DNA of 64,000 bases from Oxalobacter aliiformigenes (GCF_027116575.1 NZ_CP098252.1:372001-436000), one strand, 5' to 3'. Numbered from the stretch's first letter, positions 38,184-47,985 are shown. Notes: generated by a model from the sequence alone, not told the origin. Made by a program: numbers and translations.

Positions 38184-39651
38184 ACAGCAGAGGCGAAAAA
38201 AGACGTGCGGTTGCCTCGAACATTTTCTGGATGAGTCCGATATGTCTGTTGAAAGGGACGCGTTCGGCGCAGACAAGGTCGTATTCGAATTGATCGGATA
38301 GTAATTCAGCCAGTCTGGGGCCATATGCCGCGATACAGACTTCGAAATTGAGACGAAAACTGCGTGAATCAAAATTGGCTGTTCCTATCATGCTGTAGTG
38401 ATGATCGACGACAATGGTTTTGGAATGCAGCATGCGTCCATGATATTCCCAAATCCTGACACCGGCCCGCATCAGTTCGTCGAAGTAAGACCTTGCTGCA
38501 GAGGTGACCAGTCGGGAATCACTCATTCTGGGAACCAGCAGACGGACATCGACTCCTCGCAGGGCGGCGGAAGTCAATGCAAACAATGTGGCTTCTGTCG
38601 GAACGAAGTAGGGAGTAGTCAGCCAGATGCGCTTTCGCGCGCGCTGAATCATCGACAAATAGATCCTGTGGATGATTTCCCACTCATTGTCGGGCCCTGA
38701 CGGAATAACCTGAACCGGGTAGGGGCCGGACGACTGGATGGGAAAATAATTGGCCAGATCCGGAATTTCTTTTTCTCCACTCGCATAGAGCCAGTCTTCC
38801 ATGAAGATCAGTTGCAACCAGTGGACAGCATTGCCGGTCAGTTGCAGATGTGTGTCGTGGTAGGCATATTCATATACGCGCTCGTCTTCCTGATCGGTAA
38901 TGTTAAGGCCACCGGTAAAACCGACAAGTCCGTCACAAATCACGATCTTGCGGTGTGTCCTCAAGTTGACAAGCGGTTTTATAAGCTGGGTAATGTGAGG
39001 CTTGTGGAAAAAGGCAAACCGGGCGCCTGCACGAAGCAGCGGCTGGATAAAGGCGTTTTTCAGGCGGGAAGAACCGATACCGTCAACAAGCAGTCTGACT
39101 TTGACACCTTCTTTTGCCTTTTGTATCAGCAGATCGCGCAACCTCGTTCCGATTCTGTCGGGATCGAAAATGTAATATTCGAGATGAATGTGATGAGTCG
39201 CATGGGCGATGGCATCCAGTATGGCAGTGAATGTTTCCGTGCCGTCAACGAGAAGTTTCAGGGATTTTGCCGTCGTTAGCGGAAAACCGGTAGTCGTGCG
39301 AATCATGTTGGCCAATTGCATCAGTTCCTGGGAGTGTGTGCTGGCTGCCAGAATATGATTGCGAAGCTGCAGGTAATCGGAATGTTCTTTCAGAGCGGTT
39401 CTGGATAACAGGCGTCTGAATTGCTGGCGTTTCAGTTTTTGCGGACCGAAGAAATGGTAAATGATGAATCCGCCATAAGGAATGAATGCCAGTGCGAGAA
39501 TCCAGCTGAGTGTGGAAACCGGAGCGCGTTTTTGCAGAATAATCCAGATCGACAGACAGATGATATAGACAAGCCATGCTATCCCCAGCCATTTCATGAA
39601 GGAAAATGCGCCGGATAATGAAAAACCGAACAGTTCATCGTATGGAAACAT
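38182..39651 (-). CDS. cls: cardiolipin synthase, ClsA type
   Basis: A 489-residue integral membrane phospholipase D-family enzyme that condenses phosphatidylglycerol molecules to cardiolipin. Two N-terminal membrane helices (about residues 19-39 and 47-67) identify the ClsA type. The two HKD motifs are HRKIVICDGLVGFTGGLN in the first half and HSKTIVVDHHYSMIGTANFD in the second, followed by SRSFRLNFE, typical of Cls. The start at 39651 adds 18 residues before the alternative ATG at MKWLGIAW; I cannot decide firmly. A soluble ClsB-like relative is at 3769-4932. It is divergent from uvrD across a 202-base promoter gap. Confidence 0.93.
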   Translation of the reverse strand: MFPYDELFGFSLSGAFSFMKWLGIAWLVYIICLSIWIILQKRAPVSTLSWILALAFIPYGGFIIYHFFGPQKLKRQQFRRLLSRTALKEHSDYLQLRNHILAASTHSQELMQLANMIRTTTGFPLTTAKSLKLLVDGTETFTAILDAIAHATHHIHLEYYIFDPDRIGTRLRDLLIQKAKEGVKVRLLVDGIGSSRLKNAFIQPLLRAGARFAFFHKPHITQLIKPLVNLRTHRKIVICDGLVGFTGGLNITDQEDERVYEYAYHDTHLQLTGNAVHWLQLIFMEDWLYASGEKEIPDLANYFPIQSSGPYPVQVIPSGPDNEWEIIHRIYLSMIQRARKRIWLTTPYFVPTEATLFALTSAALRGVDVRLLVPRMSDSRLVTSAARSYFDELMRAGVRIWEYHGRMLHSKTIVVDHHYSMIGTANFDSRSFRLNFEVCIAAYGPRLAELLSDQFEYDLVCAERVPFNRHIGLIQKMFEATARLFSPLL

Positions 39652-39853
39652 GGTGAAGGCAAACCTGTTTAGAACAGATGGTATCCGTTATATTGCGGTG
39701 AAAAAATTGAAGACAGTATCATACTCTCCAAACAAGAATCCGGATATGTGTCGGCAAATATTGTCCCATTTGTGAGGAAACCAGTAATGATCCGCTTAAT
39801 GTTCCTTCTGAAAACCGCAAGCAATCTCCAATTATTTACGGGATAATGTCAAA

Positions 39854-42133
39854 ATGGACAAAATACTTGAAAATCTCAATCCTGAACAGCTTGCGGCTGT
39901 CACTCTTCCTGCCCAATCCGCCCTGATTCTTGCAGGAGCCGGTTCAGGCAAGACGCGAGTATTGACGACCCGTATCGCATGGCTGTTGAAAACCGGTCAG
40001 GCATCAACGGCTGGGATAATGGCCGTAACCTTTACCAACAAGGCAGCCAGGGAAATGATGTCGCGTCTTTCGATGCTTTTTCCGGTCAATACCCGGAACC
40101 TGTGGGTGGGTACGTTTCACGGGCTGTGCAACCGGTTGTTGAGACTGCATTATCGTGATGCCGCATTGCCGCAGTCGTTCAATATTCTCGATGTACAGGA
40201 TCAGCTGTCGACAATCAAACGCTTGCTGAAAACAAACAATGTCGATGATGAGAAATACCCGCCCAGAAATCTCATGTATTTCATCAATGGCGCCAAGGAA
40301 AGAGGCCTTCGCGCATCCGATGTCGACGGGCAGGACGACTATGAGCGCAGAATGGTCGAATTGTATGGGATGTATGAAGAGCAGTGTCAGCGTGAAGGGG
40401 TAGTTGATTTTGCGGAGTTGCTGCTTCGGAGCTGTGAGCTTCTGGAAAGAAACCAGACGTTGCGGGAACATTATCAGGAACGTTTCAGGCATATTCTGGT
40501 CGATGAATTTCAGGATACGAACGATCTCCAGTACAAATGGCTGAAACTTCTGGCTGGTGATCGTACGGCCGTTTTCGCGGTCGGTGATGATGACCAGAGT
40601 ATTTATGCGTTTCGGGGGGCCAATGTCGGCAATATGCTTTCATTCCAGCATGATTTCCAGGTCAATAACCTGATCAGGCTGGAACGGAATTATCGTTCAT
40701 ATGGCAATATCCTAGATGCGGCCAATACGCTGATTGCGCACAATACCCATCGTCTCGGCAAGAATCTTCATACCGATGCCGGAGATGGCGAACCGATCCG
40801 TGTATGTGAGTCCCCTTCCGATCTGAATGAGGTCCAATGGATTCTGGATGAAGTCGGTCATTTGATACATGACGGAATTTCCCGAAGTGAAATCGCTGTC
40901 CTGTACCGCTCCAATGCGCAGTCAAGGGTTATCGAGCACGGTCTTTTCAGTGCGGGAATTCCCTACCGTGTGTATGGCGGTTTGCGTTTTTTTGAACGGG
41001 CTGAAATCAAGCACGCTATCGCCTATCTTCAGTTAATTGACAATCCCGACAACAATGCGGCTTTTCTGAGGGTGGTCAATTTCCCGGCACGGGGAATCGG
41101 TGCAAGAACAATCGAGTCGTTGCAGGAAATGTCCCGTTTGCATGATGTATCGTTGTATGCCGCTATTCCTTATATTTCGGGAAAAGGTGGAACGGCGTTG
41201 GCTTCGTTTGTCCGAATTATCCAGGGTATCCGTTCCGAAGTAAAAAATATGGATTTGCCAGCGCTCATACAAACGGTTCTGGACAAAAGCGGCCTTCTTA
41301 TGTATTACCAGAAGGAAAAGGACGGTACTGACCGTGTTGAAAATCTGGGGCAACTGGTTTCCGCTGCCACCCAGTTTTTATCGGAAGAAGGTTTCTCGCT
41401 GGATGCTCCCGCTCTTGTGGTTGAACAGGCTCATGCACAGCAAACGGTTGATAATCCGCTACTGACAGTCGATCGTGTCATTGAGGCGGATGTTCCGCTG
41501 ACCATGATTATGTCGCCACTTGCCGCTTTTTTGACACACGCCTCTCTCGAAGCGGGGGAGAACCAGGCTGACGAAGGACAGGATGCCCTCCAGTTGATGA
41601 CGGTTCACTCTGCCAAAGGACTTGAATTCGATGCCGTTTTCATTACCGGTCTGGAAGAAGGTCTTTTTCCACATGAAAACAGCGTGAAGGAAAATGGCGG
41701 ACTCGAAGAAGAGCGGCGCCTGATGTATGTTGCCATTACCCGGGCCAGAAAACGGCTTTATCTGAGTTATGCGCAGACACGGATGTTGCATGGACATATG
41801 CGTTATAACATTTCTTCCCGGTTTTTGAGTGAATTGCCTGAAGAAAACCTGAAATGGCTGGCTCCCAGAAAACAGTCTGTCTATTCCGGTATCCGGAAAG
41901 AGCCTGTTGCGCAATTTGGCCAGCCTGCTGTTTCCGATAAACCGTTTTCCGGTTCTTTTGGCAAAAGCAGCGAGTGGCAGATCGGTCAGGCGGTGATCCA
42001 CAAAAAATTCGGGGAAGGCGTCATCGTCAGTCTGGAAGGCGAGAGAGCGAATATTCGTGCCCGTATCAATTTCGGCCGATTCGGCATGAAACTGCTGGAT
42101 CTCGGTATAGCCAAACTGGAACGCGTTTCCTGA
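39854..42133 (+). CDS. uvrD: DNA helicase II (UvrD/PcrA-type, superfamily 1A)
   Basis: UvrD is a 3'-to-5' helicase for nucleotide excision and mismatch repair and for backing up stalled RNA polymerase. The 759-residue product has the ordered SF1 motifs: Q-motif LNPEQLAAV, Walker A ILAGAGSGKTRVLT (K33), Ia AVTFTNKAAREM, Walker B ILVDEFQDTNDLQYKWL, III GDDDQSIYAFRGA, IV LERNYRS, V TVHSAKGLEFDAVFI, VI YVAITRARKRLYLSYA. A Tudor-like C-terminal domain, GQAVIHKKFGEGVIVSLEG, is the RNA-polymerase-interaction domain known in UvrD/PcrA. The stop is one base from the convergent kinase gene stop. Confidence 0.95.
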   Translation: MDKILENLNPEQLAAVTLPAQSALILAGAGSGKTRVLTTRIAWLLKTGQASTAGIMAVTFTNKAAREMMSRLSMLFPVNTRNLWVGTFHGLCNRLLRLHYRDAALPQSFNILDVQDQLSTIKRLLKTNNVDDEKYPPRNLMYFINGAKERGLRASDVDGQDDYERRMVELYGMYEEQCQREGVVDFAELLLRSCELLERNQTLREHYQERFRHILVDEFQDTNDLQYKWLKLLAGDRTAVFAVGDDDQSIYAFRGANVGNMLSFQHDFQVNNLIRLERNYRSYGNILDAANTLIAHNTHRLGKNLHTDAGDGEPIRVCESPSDLNEVQWILDEVGHLIHDGISRSEIAVLYRSNAQSRVIEHGLFSAGIPYRVYGGLRFFERAEIKHAIAYLQLIDNPDNNAAFLRVVNFPARGIGARTIESLQEMSRLHDVSLYAAIPYISGKGGTALASFVRIIQGIRSEVKNMDLPALIQTVLDKSGLLMYYQKEKDGTDRVENLGQLVSAATQFLSEEGFSLDAPALVVEQAHAQQTVDNPLLTVDRVIEADVPLTMIMSPLAAFLTHASLEAGENQADEGQDALQLMTVHSAKGLEFDAVFITGLEEGLFPHENSVKENGGLEEERRLMYVAITRARKRLYLSYAQTRMLHGHMRYNISSRFLSELPEENLKWLAPRKQSVYSGIRKEPVAQFGQPAVSDKPFSGSFGKSSEWQIGQAVIHKKFGEGVIVSLEGERANIRARINFGRFGMKLLDLGIAKLERVS

Positions 42134-42134
42134 A

Positions 42135-43061
42135 TCAGGAAGAAAACAGTTCTTCCGATGTAACGGTTGCCGTTCCGAGTTTGCCCACAACGATGCCAGC
42201 GGCACGGTTGGCAATCCGGACTGCTTCAGCGACAGGTTTGCCGTTTCCGATCATTGTGGCCAGTGTCGCGATAACGGTGTCTCCCGCACCGGATACATCG
42301 AAGACCTCGCGTGCGACCGTCGGTATGTGCAAAACTTCTGTTGCGCCATATAAAGACATGCCTTCTTCAGAACGTGTCAGCAACAGATATTCCAGATCAA
42401 GCGACTCGCGCAGATTCTGGGCTTTGACGGTCAGCTCGGATTCGTCCTTCCAGCTGCCGACGACCTGTCGCAATTCGGACTTGTTGGGAGTTAAAATCGT
42501 TGCACCGCGATATTTGGAAAAATCTTCTCCCTTGGGATCGATCAGTGTCATTTTGCCTGTCTTTTTCGCACCGGCAATCATGCTGGAGACCTGATCAAGA
42601 GCTCCTTTTCCGTAGTCGGACAGTACGATGATGTCATGTGTCTGCAAGAGAGTCTTGTATTTTTGCAGTTTGTCTTCCAGTACATCACGGGTCGGTTTTT
42701 TTTCGAAATCAAGTCGCAACAGTTGCTGTTGTCTTCCGATTACCCGTAACTTGACCGTCGTGGAGATTCCGGGAGCCGAATGAAGATAGGGGGTGATGCC
42801 TGACTGGGAGAGCAGCTTTTCGACGGCAGTACCTGCCTCGTCTTTTCCGACAATGCCCAAAAGACTGCAGACCGCTCCCAGTGCGGCGACATTGCGTGCG
42901 ACATTGGCCGCACCTCCGAGCCGTTCCTCGTTTTTTCCTATTAGAACGACCGGAACCGGAGCTTCCGGGGATATCCGGTTGACGTCGCCGAACCAGTAAC
43001 GGTCCAGCATGATGTCGCCAACTATCAATATGCGTGTTTTGAGCAAAGAGTTCATGTTCAT
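42135..43061 (-). CDS. rfaE1: D-glycero-beta-D-manno-heptose-7-phosphate kinase
   Basis: This PfkB-family kinase makes heptose-1,7-bisphosphate for the ADP-heptose of the LPS inner core. The 308-residue product matches only the kinase half of E. coli HldE; the cytidylyl/adenylyltransferase half is absent, so this organism uses a split kinase (HldA/RfaE1). Motifs: RILIVGDIMLDRYWFGDVNRI, GGAANVARNVAALG, LIDPKGEDFSKYRGATILTP, and the C-terminal anion hole FDVSGAGDTVIATLATM. An alternative start two codons later (43055) is possible. It lies 52 bases after lapB on the same strand, and that LPS context fits. Confidence 0.94.
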   Translation of the reverse strand: MNMNSLLKTRILIVGDIMLDRYWFGDVNRISPEAPVPVVLIGKNEERLGGAANVARNVAALGAVCSLLGIVGKDEAGTAVEKLLSQSGITPYLHSAPGISTTVKLRVIGRQQQLLRLDFEKKPTRDVLEDKLQKYKTLLQTHDIIVLSDYGKGALDQVSSMIAGAKKTGKMTLIDPKGEDFSKYRGATILTPNKSELRQVVGSWKDESELTVKAQNLRESLDLEYLLLTRSEEGMSLYGATEVLHIPTVAREVFDVSGAGDTVIATLATMIGNGKPVAEAVRIANRAAGIVVGKLGTATVTSEELFSS

Positions 43062-43113
43062 GATCAGTTTTTTCCGGCATATGAAACAGTACCGTTACTA
43101 AAAGTCCGGACGG

Positions 43114-44289
43114 CTATGAGGACAGTTTCATTTCTTCGACCCGTTTCGGCGGGTATGTTTCCCATTGGTGGCAACCGGGACATTGCCAGTAGAATTGCCG
43201 TGCCTCGAAACCGCAGTGGCTGCATTGATAGCGGGACAGCCGGGAAGCATATCGCTGTACAAGGTTACGGACGAAAGACAGATCTTCGCGGATCTCCGGA
43301 GGGACCACCAGCAATTGCGCCTCAAGCAGTTTGTCCAGTCCGAGCAGTGTCGGTGTTCTTCTCAGTTCATCATGCACCAGTGTATTGGCGGCTTCCACGC
43401 CTTCCTGTTTCAGTACGGCTTTGAAAAGTACCTCGAGCAAATCGATGGAAGCTGTTTCGGACAGATAGGATTTCAGAAGACTGATGCCTTCCTGGGGACG
43501 TCCAACAGACTGGAATCCTTCCATAAGGCGTTGGGCAACCAGAACAGTGTGCGATATGCTCTGTTTCTCCACACGACGCCAGGTCGCAAGTGCTTCTTCA
43601 GGTTTACCGAGTGCAACCAGAGCGTCCCCCGTCAGTATTGTGGCGCGCACACTCATTCTGTCTGTCGAAAGTGCGGTTTCAAGCAACGGAAGCGCTTTTT
43701 CCGGATGTGTATTGACGAGTTCGTCTTCGGCCAGTTCGCAATAGAACTGGGCAATTTGCTTGTTGCGGTTTCCTGTCCCGGAATTTTGCAGGGCCTTGGC
43801 CGCGTCAATGGCCTGTACCCATTCTTTTTCGCGCTGGAAAATTTCCAGAAGGGCGCGGCGTGCCTGTATGGAATAGGCGGTTTCGGTCAGTTCCTGAAAA
43901 ACCTCTTCGGCTCTGTCGAGAAGTCCGGCCTTCAGAAAATCCTGTCCGAGTTCGTATTGGGCCTGCATCCGCTGTTCGGGTGGAAGATCGGGGCGGAGCA
44001 AAAGGTTCTGGTGCATACGGATGGCACGTTCCGTTTCTCCGCGACGTCTGAAAAGGTTGCCCAGTGCAAAATGCAGGTCGGCTGTTTCCGGATCCAGTCT
44101 GACAATTTCAATAAACGCATCGATGGCCTTGTCGGGCTGTTCATTCAGAAGAAAGTTCAGTCCCTTGAAATATCCTTTTGGAAGACTGCGTGATTCGGAT
44201 AGCAATTGTTTGATATCAATACGCGCCGCTATCCAGCCAAGTCCGAAAAAGATCGGAATACTTAACAGCCACCAGATTTCGAATTCCAT
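43114..44289 (-). CDS. lapB: lipopolysaccharide assembly protein LapB
   Basis: LapB (YciM) sits at the inner membrane and guides FtsH to degrade LpxC, setting the rate of lipid A synthesis. The 391-residue product has one N-terminal membrane helix (about residues 6-22), then a series of TPR helices from roughly residue 35 to 330, and a C-terminal rubredoxin-like metal site, YQCSHCGFEARQFYWQCPGC (CxxC...CxxC). All three parts are required in E. coli. It follows lapA by 21 bases, and the heptose kinase gene follows it, so LPS genes are grouped. LpxC, its target pathway enzyme, is at 22892. Confidence 0.96.
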   Translation of the reverse strand: MEFEIWWLLSIPIFFGLGWIAARIDIKQLLSESRSLPKGYFKGLNFLLNEQPDKAIDAFIEIVRLDPETADLHFALGNLFRRRGETERAIRMHQNLLLRPDLPPEQRMQAQYELGQDFLKAGLLDRAEEVFQELTETAYSIQARRALLEIFQREKEWVQAIDAAKALQNSGTGNRNKQIAQFYCELAEDELVNTHPEKALPLLETALSTDRMSVRATILTGDALVALGKPEEALATWRRVEKQSISHTVLVAQRLMEGFQSVGRPQEGISLLKSYLSETASIDLLEVLFKAVLKQEGVEAANTLVHDELRRTPTLLGLDKLLEAQLLVVPPEIREDLSFVRNLVQRYASRLSRYQCSHCGFEARQFYWQCPGCHQWETYPPKRVEEMKLSS

Positions 44290-44310
44290 ACAGTGTCTAA
44301 AATAAAAAAA

Positions 44311-44631
44311 CTATTCGGTTTTGGTGCCAGAAACAGTACTGGCTGAAGACGTTTCGTTCGTTTTCACGTGCGTTTCCTGAGCCTGTTCCAGTTCGGTGAT
44401 TCTTTTTCGCTGTTTTGCCAGTTCCCGTTGACGGCGGAAAACCACAGGAATCATCGTCATCAAACCGAGAAAAGCTCCTGCAACGAAGAAGCAGAGTACG
44501 ATCAGAACAAGCGGACCTCGCAACTCGTATCCCCAGAAGAAGTATAAAGCGGTTTCCTGGGTATTTTTCAGCGCGAGTACGAAAAAGAATATAAAAAGAA
44601 CCAGTGTGATTATACGGGACAACCACTTCAT
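44311..44631 (-). CDS. lapA: lipopolysaccharide assembly protein LapA (DUF1049)
   Basis: LapA is a small two-helix inner-membrane protein that usually travels with lapB. The 106-residue product has helices at about residues 6-22 and 36-60, with the DUF1049 loop FALKNTQE-like ALKNTQETALYFFWGYEL between them, and a cytoplasmic coiled-coil tail of charged residues. Its exact role is less clear than that of LapB. It lies downstream of ihfB on the same strand, but a strong terminator hairpin stands between them, so it probably has its own promoter in 44632-44690. Confidence 0.93.
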   Translation of the reverse strand: MKWLSRIITLVLFIFFFVLALKNTQETALYFFWGYELRGPLVLIVLCFFVAGAFLGLMTMIPVVFRRQRELAKQRKRITELEQAQETHVKTNETSSASTVSGTKTE

Positions 44632-44690
44632 GATTCAGCCCTTGTAACGGATATCATGTGTCGTATTTTCAGATGAAAAATATGATTGTA

Positions 44691-44721
44691 CGTGAAAAAG
44701 GGCATCCGAAGATGCCCTTTT
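44691..44721 (-). terminator. rho-independent terminator after ihfB (minus strand)
   Basis: On the minus strand AAAAGGGCATC, a TTCG tetraloop and GATGCCCTTTT form an 11-bp perfect stem ending in a T-run (44711-44721 with 44696-44706). It lies 32 bases past the ihfB stop and 60 bases before lapA. It should end the cmk-rpsA-ihfB transcript and separate it from lapAB. Confidence 0.93.
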
Positions 44722-44753
44722 GGGTTGAGAAAGCTTAATCGAAACAAGCGAAA

Positions 44754-45047
44754 TCAGTCCGTTTTTGCCGCTGAGTCGACTCTCTGACGCAATTCCTTGC
44801 CGGGCTTGAAGTGGGGTACCCGTTTCTCTTCGACCATCACTTTTTCGCCGGAGCGTGGATTGCGTCCGACCCTGGGCGGCCGGACACTCAATGCAAAACT
44901 GCCAAAACCGCGAATTTCGATGCGTTGACCTTCCGCCAGAGCGTCAGCCATGGCATCCAGTATGGTTTTTACTGTCAGTTCGGCATCTTTGGCCAGCAAC
45001 TGCGGATAGCTGTTTGCCAAAGAAACGATCAATTCGGATTTTGTCAT
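44754..45047 (-). CDS. ihfB: integration host factor subunit beta
   Basis: IhfB pairs with IhfA to bend DNA sharply at specific sites. The 97-residue product has the HU/IHF fold: [44 protein letters not shown], and the DNA-arm segment [20 protein letters not shown] with the intercalating Pro of the family, then [14 protein letters not shown]. The RGFGSF plus RxGRNPRTG-type sequence and the place after rpsA mark IhfB rather than HU. It begins 13 bases after the rpsA stop and ends before a strong terminator. Confidence 0.96.
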   Translation of the reverse strand: MTKSELIVSLANSYPQLLAKDAELTVKTILDAMADALAEGQRIEIRGFGSFALSVRPPRVGRNPRSGEKVMVEEKRVPHFKPGKELRQRVDSAAKTD

Positions 45048-45060
45048 CTCGCACTCATGA

Positions 45061-46770
45061 TTATTGCTTGTTGTCGAACTTGGCTTTTAACAGCGCTCCA
45101 AGGCTGGTCATGCCGGAAGCCGCGCTGGAATCATTCTGGATTTTCTGCATGGCTTCCTGGGTTTCCATCTGGTCTTTCGCCTTGATTGACAGCTGTAGCG
45201 TGCGGGACTTGCGATCGATATTGATGATCATGACTTCAATCTGATCCCCGACTTTCAGATGGGAACCGGCATCTTCCACGCGGTCTCTTGAAATTTCGGA
45301 GGCACGCAGATAACCTTCCACATCATCGTTGAGCTGGATGACAGCACCTTTAGGTTCGACAGATTTGACAGTACCGGATACGACACTGCCCTTGTCGTTC
45401 ATGGCAATGTAATTGTTGAACGGATCACCTTCAAGCTGCTTGACGCCCAGAGAGACACGTTCACGTTCGACGTCGATAGCCAGAACGACAGCTTCCAGTT
45501 CGTCACCTTTCTTGAAGTTGTGAACGGCGGTTTCTCCCGGTTCTGTCCAGGAAAGATCGGAAAGGTGAACCAGACCGTCGATGTTGCCCGGCAGACCGAT
45601 AAATACACCAAAATCGGTAATAGACTTGATGGCTCCACTGACTTTATCGCCTTTTTTGTGGGTTTCCGCAAATTCTTCCCATGGATTCGGTTTGCATTGC
45701 TTCATGCCCAGACTGATACGACGGCGTTCCTCATCGATTTCCAGAACCATGACTTCAACTTCGTCACCCAGTTTGACGACCTTGTTCGGAGCGACATTCT
45801 TGTTTGTCCAGTCCATTTCGGAAACGTGAACCAGGCCTTCGATACCCTGTTCGACTTCAACGAAAGCACCGTAATCGGTCAGGTTGGTCACTTTGCCGAA
45901 CAGACGGGTGCCTTGCGGGTAACGGCGGGAAAGACCGGTCCACGGATCGTCTCCAAGCTGTTTGACGCCGAGTGAAACCCGATTTTTTTCCTGATCGTAT
46001 TTCAGGACCTTGGCAGTGATTTCCTGTCCGACCGTCAACATTTCGGATGGATGACGGACACGACGCCATGCCAGGTCGGTGATGTGCAACAGACCATCGA
46101 TACCCCCCAGGTCGATGAAGGCACCGTAATCGGTAATATTCTTGACAACGCCGTTGACGATGGTTCCTTCTTTCAGGGTTTCCATCAGTTTCTGGCGTTC
46201 TTCTCCCATGGATGCTTCGACAACCGCACGGCGGGAGAGCACGACATTGTTGCGCTTGCGATCCAGCTTGATGACCTTGAATTCCAGCGTTTTGCCTTCA
46301 TAAGGCGTGGTGTCCTTGACAGGACGGGTATCGACCAGGGAGCCTGGCAGGAAAGCGCGGATACCGTTGGTCAGAACGGTCAGGCCGCCCTTGACTTTTC
46401 CGTTGACGGTACCGGTAACGATTTCACCCGATTCCATGGCTTTTTCAAGAGCCAGCCAGGAAGCAAGCCGTTTGGCTTTGTCACGTGAAAGGATTGTGTC
46501 GCCGTAACCGTTCTCGAGCGATTCGATAGCGACGGAAACATAGTCGCCGACATTGACTTCCAGTTCACCGACGTCGTTTTTGAATTCGTCGATCGGAATG
46601 AACGATTCGGATTTCAATCCGGCGTTGACAACAACGAAGTTGTGGTCGATACGGACGACTTCGGCGGAAATGACTTCGCCGGAACGCATGTCGTGACGTG
46701 CAAGTGATTCTTCAAATAAAGCGGCAAAACTTTCCAATCCGGAATCTTGGGTGGGTGCAACAGTAGGCAT
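45061..46770 (-). CDS. rpsA: 30S ribosomal protein S1
   Basis: S1 binds mRNA and helps start translation on structured or weak ribosome binding sites. The 569-residue product contains six S1 OB-fold repeats, seen as repeated phrases such as [40 protein letters not shown] and [20 protein letters not shown], spaced about 85 residues apart. The N-terminal acidic segment binds S2 on the ribosome. It lies between cmk and ihfB, the usual order. The 111-base leader contains a TATAAA-like box and GGCCTTTTTCGG/GGCCTTTTCGGG near-repeats, possibly part of an autoregulatory site. Confidence 0.98.
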   Translation of the reverse strand: MPTVAPTQDSGLESFAALFEESLARHDMRSGEVISAEVVRIDHNFVVVNAGLKSESFIPIDEFKNDVGELEVNVGDYVSVAIESLENGYGDTILSRDKAKRLASWLALEKAMESGEIVTGTVNGKVKGGLTVLTNGIRAFLPGSLVDTRPVKDTTPYEGKTLEFKVIKLDRKRNNVVLSRRAVVEASMGEERQKLMETLKEGTIVNGVVKNITDYGAFIDLGGIDGLLHITDLAWRRVRHPSEMLTVGQEITAKVLKYDQEKNRVSLGVKQLGDDPWTGLSRRYPQGTRLFGKVTNLTDYGAFVEVEQGIEGLVHVSEMDWTNKNVAPNKVVKLGDEVEVMVLEIDEERRRISLGMKQCKPNPWEEFAETHKKGDKVSGAIKSITDFGVFIGLPGNIDGLVHLSDLSWTEPGETAVHNFKKGDELEAVVLAIDVERERVSLGVKQLEGDPFNNYIAMNDKGSVVSGTVKSVEPKGAVIQLNDDVEGYLRASEISRDRVEDAGSHLKVGDQIEVMIINIDRKSRTLQLSIKAKDQMETQEAMQKIQNDSSAASGMTSLGALLKAKFDNKQ

Positions 46771-46881
46771 ATATTAATTGTGAAAAACCGGTCGATCTCA
46801 GGGAGAAAAAACCGGGTTAGGTTTTATAAACACCCGAAAAGGCCTTGCACCTTGACGGGGCCGAAAAAGGCCATCATGACC

Positions 46882-47570
46882 TCAACTGCATTTACTGCTT
46901 TTCCGAGCGAACAGGCTTAAAACGCGCTTAACGGTTTCATCGATATCCAGAGAGGATGTATCGAGCGTTATGGCATCTTCCGCAGGGACAAGTGGCGCTT
47001 CCTTGCGACAGGAGTCCCTTCGGTCCCGTTCAATCAAATCATTTCGGAGACTGTCAATGTTAGCAGGAATTCCTTTTTCTAACAACTGCTTATATCGTCT
47101 TTCCGCACGGACGTCCACGCTGGCCGTCAGAAAAATCTTGAGATCAGCCTCAGGGAAAATAATCGTGCCCATATCGCGGCCGTCGGCAACCAGACCGGGT
47201 GCTTTTTTGAAACCGGTTTGGCGATCGATCAGGGCCCGTCTGACCTTGGGGGAGGCGGCGATGACGGATGCCGTATTGCCGACTTCTTCTGTACGGATTG
47301 CTTCAGTAACATCCTCAGAGCCGAGGAAGATCCTTTTTTTTCGAAACGGCAGGGCAAATTGCCTGCAATCGAAGCGATTTGATCGATATCATCCGGATTT
47401 ATGCCCGAGCGCATTACAGACAAGGCTGTCAGACGATACAATGCACCGGAGTCGAGATAATGAAAATGCAGTTTTTCGGCAACGATTTGTGCAACAGTCC
47501 CTTTTCCGGAGGCAGTCGGGCCATCAATGGTGATAATGGAAGCGTTCATGGATGAGTTTGACACGGACAT
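46882..47570 (-). pseudogene. cmk: cytidylate kinase, interrupted by a -1 frameshift at an A8 run
   Basis: Cmk phosphorylates CMP and dCMP. The N-terminal part (47570 or 47546 downward) has the P-loop [20 protein letters not shown] and [15 protein letters not shown], then reaches PCRFEKK and leaves the family pattern, stopping at 47229. Shifting back one base at the run of eight A (minus strand, 47341-47334) gives continuous family sequence: [72 protein letters not shown], to a normal C-terminus. Together the two parts make a full-length enzyme of about 230 residues. The zero-frame codons at the junction are G-AA AAA AAA GG, exactly an A-AAA-AAA slippery heptamer. It may be a pseudogene, a sequencing error in the homopolymer, or a gene rescued by ribosomal or polymerase slippage. 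Both halves look conserved. Confidence 0.85.
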
Positions 47571-47760
47571 GTTTTACAGGTGAAATGAAAATTCCATTTT
47601 CCGGACTCGTGGATAACGATATTTATTCGGATTGAACAAAATATTTCTGAAAATTATCCGTGCAGAGTTAGAATCTGGGGTAAAAATGGTACACAAGAGA
47701 ATATCATTGTGCAACCAGTCATTTTTGCCGGTTTTGCAACCTTAATTTCCACTGCGACAT

Positions 47761-47985
47761 TTGAAAATGATTTCAGAATTTGATTTATTGTCGGAAAAAA
47801 TCAGCCAGCTGGCCAGCCTGACTCATGCGTTGAGAAGGGAAAATGCCGAATTGAGATTGAAGAATACGGAACTCAGGCAGGAAAACCGGCAACTGACAGA
47901 ACGAATGGAGAGCGCCCATCAGCGGGTTTCTTCACTGATAGAGACATTGCCGGTAGCAGATCAAGGCGGGGAGATGGACAAATGA
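47761..47985 (+). CDS. ZapB-like coiled-coil protein
   Basis: A 74-residue protein that is almost entirely a coiled coil: a heptad pattern of Leu and Ile runs from ISEFDLLSEKISQLASL through RRENAELRLKNTELRQENRQ. It precedes zapA and overlaps it by four bases (ATGA), the arrangement of the small coiled-coil gene (TIGR02449/DUF904 type) in beta- and gammaproteobacteria. ZapB of E. coli is a coiled coil that binds ZapA and links the Z-ring to the chromosome terminus; the similarity here is of type and context rather than of clear sequence. There is no ribosome binding site of note before the ATG (TTTGAAA). Confidence 0.75.
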   Translation: MKMISEFDLLSEKISQLASLTHALRRENAELRLKNTELRQENRQLTERMESAHQRVSSLIETLPVADQGGEMDK

